From: Burkholderiales bacterium
GTDB taxonomy: Bacteria; Pseudomonadota; Gammaproteobacteria; Burkholderiales; Casimicrobiaceae
DNA length: 45,744 nucleotides
Assembly: GCA_025981645.1 (NCBI GenBank)
Contig: JAICXH010000010.1
Location: 1-45,744 of the forward strand
Reading direction: 5' to 3'
The position numbers and the translations under genes are program-made. Below are positions 44,585 to 45,744 of the stretch, one piece after another (positions within the stretch are counted from its first letter, which is position 1; every line of letters begins with the position of its first letter). The notes under the pieces were generated by a model. That model worked only from the letters and a program-made list of their open reading frames with translations, did no database searches and had not been told where the DNA came from.

Positions 44585-45199
44585 CTATGTCGCGCCGAGT
44601 GCGCCCTGCCTGAGCTTCTTCCCGACGTCGAGCAGGAAACGCAGCGTGTCCTGCGATTCCGGGTCGCGCAGCAGGCGCCAGAGGCCGCCGAAGCCCCCCG
44701 TCGACGGCTGGGCAGCTCGGCTCGCCGCCGCCGCGTCGTCGACGGCCTGCAGCAACGTTTGCACCATGCCGAGCCGCTCGAGGAGCTGCGGGAGCGTCGC
44801 GGCGAGCCGCTCGAGCGCGCCGCTGGCGTTCAGCGATTCGAGCATCGTGATGACGCGGTCGGCGCCGCCGCGGCTTGCACGATCGAGCAGCAGCAGGCCG
44901 TTGCCGATCGTCTCGGCCATCCGTCCGACCATCTCGTCGGTCAGCGCGTCCTGCGCCGAGCTGTAGACGCGCGCGAGCTGCGCGATCCGCTCGAGGTCGC
45001 CGTTCTCGACGAGGCGCGCGAGCGCCGGAAGCGCGCGGCCGATGCCGGCGCGATTCGCCTGGTCGATCATCGTGATGGCGTCGCCCCAGGTCGCCGCGAG
45101 CCGCGCCACCATCTCGTCGGTCAGCGCGTCGTGCGCCGCGTTGACGATGCGCTCGACGTCGTTGCGCGCGGGGTCCATCTGTTCTGCCGGTGCGTTCAT
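44585..45199 (-). CDS. DUF1641 domain protein
   Basis: A 204-residue, helical, soluble protein with the DUF1641 domain in its C-terminal half (around GMVQTLLQAVDDAA and GLWRLLRDPESQDTLRFLLDVGKKL). The N-terminal half contains two related units (ALTDEMVARLAATWGDAI and ALTDEMVGRMAETIGNGL) about 60 residues apart, suggesting internal duplication. Family members are repeatedly found beside pyridine-nucleotide-disulfide-type flavoproteins, and here it follows an SQR-like gene by 13 bases, with GGAGG right after that stop. It probably serves as a partner or assembly factor. No catalytic motif seen. Confidence 0.85.
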   Translation of the reverse strand: MNAPAEQMDPARNDVERIVNAAHDALTDEMVARLAATWGDAITMIDQANRAGIGRALPALARLVENGDLERIAQLARVYSSAQDALTDEMVGRMAETIGNGLLLLDRASRGGADRVITMLESLNASGALERLAATLPQLLERLGMVQTLLQAVDDAAAASRAAQPSTGGFGGLWRLLRDPESQDTLRFLLDVGKKLRQGALGAT

Positions 45200-45212
45200 C
45201 GTCGGCCTCCGA

Positions 45213-45744
45213 TCACAGGAGCCCGCGCGCGGACACCCAGTAGAGCTTGTTGTAGGCCATCTTGAACCAGTGGATGGCCTTCGTCGGCGCCTTCGGGTCG
45301 GGCGGATTGAGGTAATCGAACATCGCGTAGGTCGCGCGATCCTTGCCGGCCTCGATGAAGCAGAACACCTTGCCGTCGTAATCGCGCACCGGGACGCCGA
45401 GTTTCACCATCGCGGCGATGTTCTCGCCGAGCGCCTCGGCCTGGAAGTGCGCGGTGGAGCCCGCCTTGCTGATCGGGAGATTCGTGGTGTCGCCGAGGAC
45501 GAAGACGTTCTTGCGTCCCTCCATGTTGAGCTGGTTGCGGTGCGTCGGAATGAAGCCTCCGGTGCCGAGCTTGTTCTTCTCGATCACCTCCATCCCGCGG
45601 TGCGCGGGAATCGAGATCAGCAGGTCGTAGGGCGTCTCGCTGCCTTCTTCGCTTTTCACGACGCCGGCCTTGCCGTCGACTTCCTTCATGTTGAATAGCG
45701 TCTCGCTGGTGATCCCGAGCCGCTCGAATTCGGGAAGCGCCCAC
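45213..45744 (-). CDS. Sulfide:quinone reductase-like FAD oxidoreductase, C-terminal part
   Basis: The window ends inside this gene; 177 C-terminal residues are visible. NVFVLGDTTNLPISKAGSTA is the second FAD-binding motif (GD...) of the disulfide-reductase superfamily. PYDLLISIPAHRGMEVIE precedes it, and the end (MAYNKLYWVSARGLL) is the membrane-associating, aromatic tail seen in sulfide:quinone reductases and type II NADH dehydrogenases. Together with the SorA-like enzyme it hints at oxidation of reduced sulfur compounds. Substrate cannot be decided without the N-terminal half. Followed by the DUF1641 gene. Confidence 0.8.
   Translation of the reverse strand, partial: WALPEFERLGITSETLFNMKEVDGKAGVVKSEEGSETPYDLLISIPAHRGMEVIEKNKLGTGGFIPTHRNQLNMEGRKNVFVLGDTTNLPISKAGSTAHFQAEALGENIAAMVKLGVPVRDYDGKVFCFIEAGKDRATYAMFDYLNPPDPKAPTKAIHWFKMAYNKLYWVSARGLL

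Noticed and set aside
1-45744. CRISPR arrays, insertion sequences, prophage, tRNA or rRNA
   Set aside because: No repeated spacer-like arrays, transposase, integrase, attachment repeats or tRNA-like cloverleaf were seen; gene content is chromosomal throughout.

Overview
The window is 45.7 kb of dense, G+C-rich bacterial chromosome (roughly two thirds G+C by eye), with about 37 protein genes on both strands. Intergenic gaps are short and many stops overlap the next start (ATGA, GTGA or TGATG). Several features point to a betaproteobacterium: an arginine-32 type elongation factor P beside its rhamnosyltransferase EarP, a PhaC/PhaP/PhaR polyhydroxyalkanoate (PHA) locus beside rluD-pgeF and bamD, an RpfE-type protein directly before recJ, and a single LolC/E permease with LolD. 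No phage, IS element, CRISPR array, rRNA or tRNA was found. The content is mostly core or chromosomal.

Layout. 1-4960: the end of a cytochrome b561, acetoacetate decarboxylase, a giant DUF748 envelope protein and a small unknown protein. 4962-9265 (minus): an NMT1/THI5-like ABC importer, then earP, then efp with its own promoter. 9430-11847: an Ada/AraC/AlkA fusion overlapping ogt, then an SPW-repeat membrane protein. 12016-15705: a four-gene MCE lipid-transport operon (STAS-MlaE fusion, MlaF, MlaD-like, PqiC-like lipoprotein). 15632-22357: the PHA region with rimO-phaR (minus), phaP (plus) and rluD-pgeF-phaC (minus). 22372-25901: bamD, a DinG/XPD-like helicase and a secreted unknown. 26054-28859: a SorA-like sulfite dehydrogenase with a diheme cytochrome c, and an SDR reductase. 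29149-33924: an RpfE-type gene plus recJ (minus) and lolCD (plus). 34038-42401: a second AlkA-type glycosylase, then a peptide-type ABC importer with two tandem substrate-binding proteins. 42449-45744: an ABC exporter, a DUF1641 protein and a truncated sulfide:quinone reductase-like flavoprotein.

How they fit together. Envelope biogenesis is heavily represented (BamD, LolCD, the MCE system, DUF748), as is carbon storage (PhaC, PhaP, PhaR, perhaps the SDR). Two loci suggest oxidation of reduced sulfur (SorA/SorB-like and SQR-like), and there is an alkylation-damage pair. The most interesting non-coding signal is the phaP 3' region. Three consecutive hairpins lie there; the middle one displays a UCCUCCUCCU loop, a perfect anti-Shine-Dalgarno sequence, and the last is a Rho-independent terminator. 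This resembles an anti-SD ('cuckoo'-type) small RNA made from the phasin mRNA. Other points are a RimO lacking one of its three N-terminal cluster cysteines, a 14-bp palindrome filling the spacer of the SDR-gene promoter, and a helicase gene whose only sensible start appears to be CTG.
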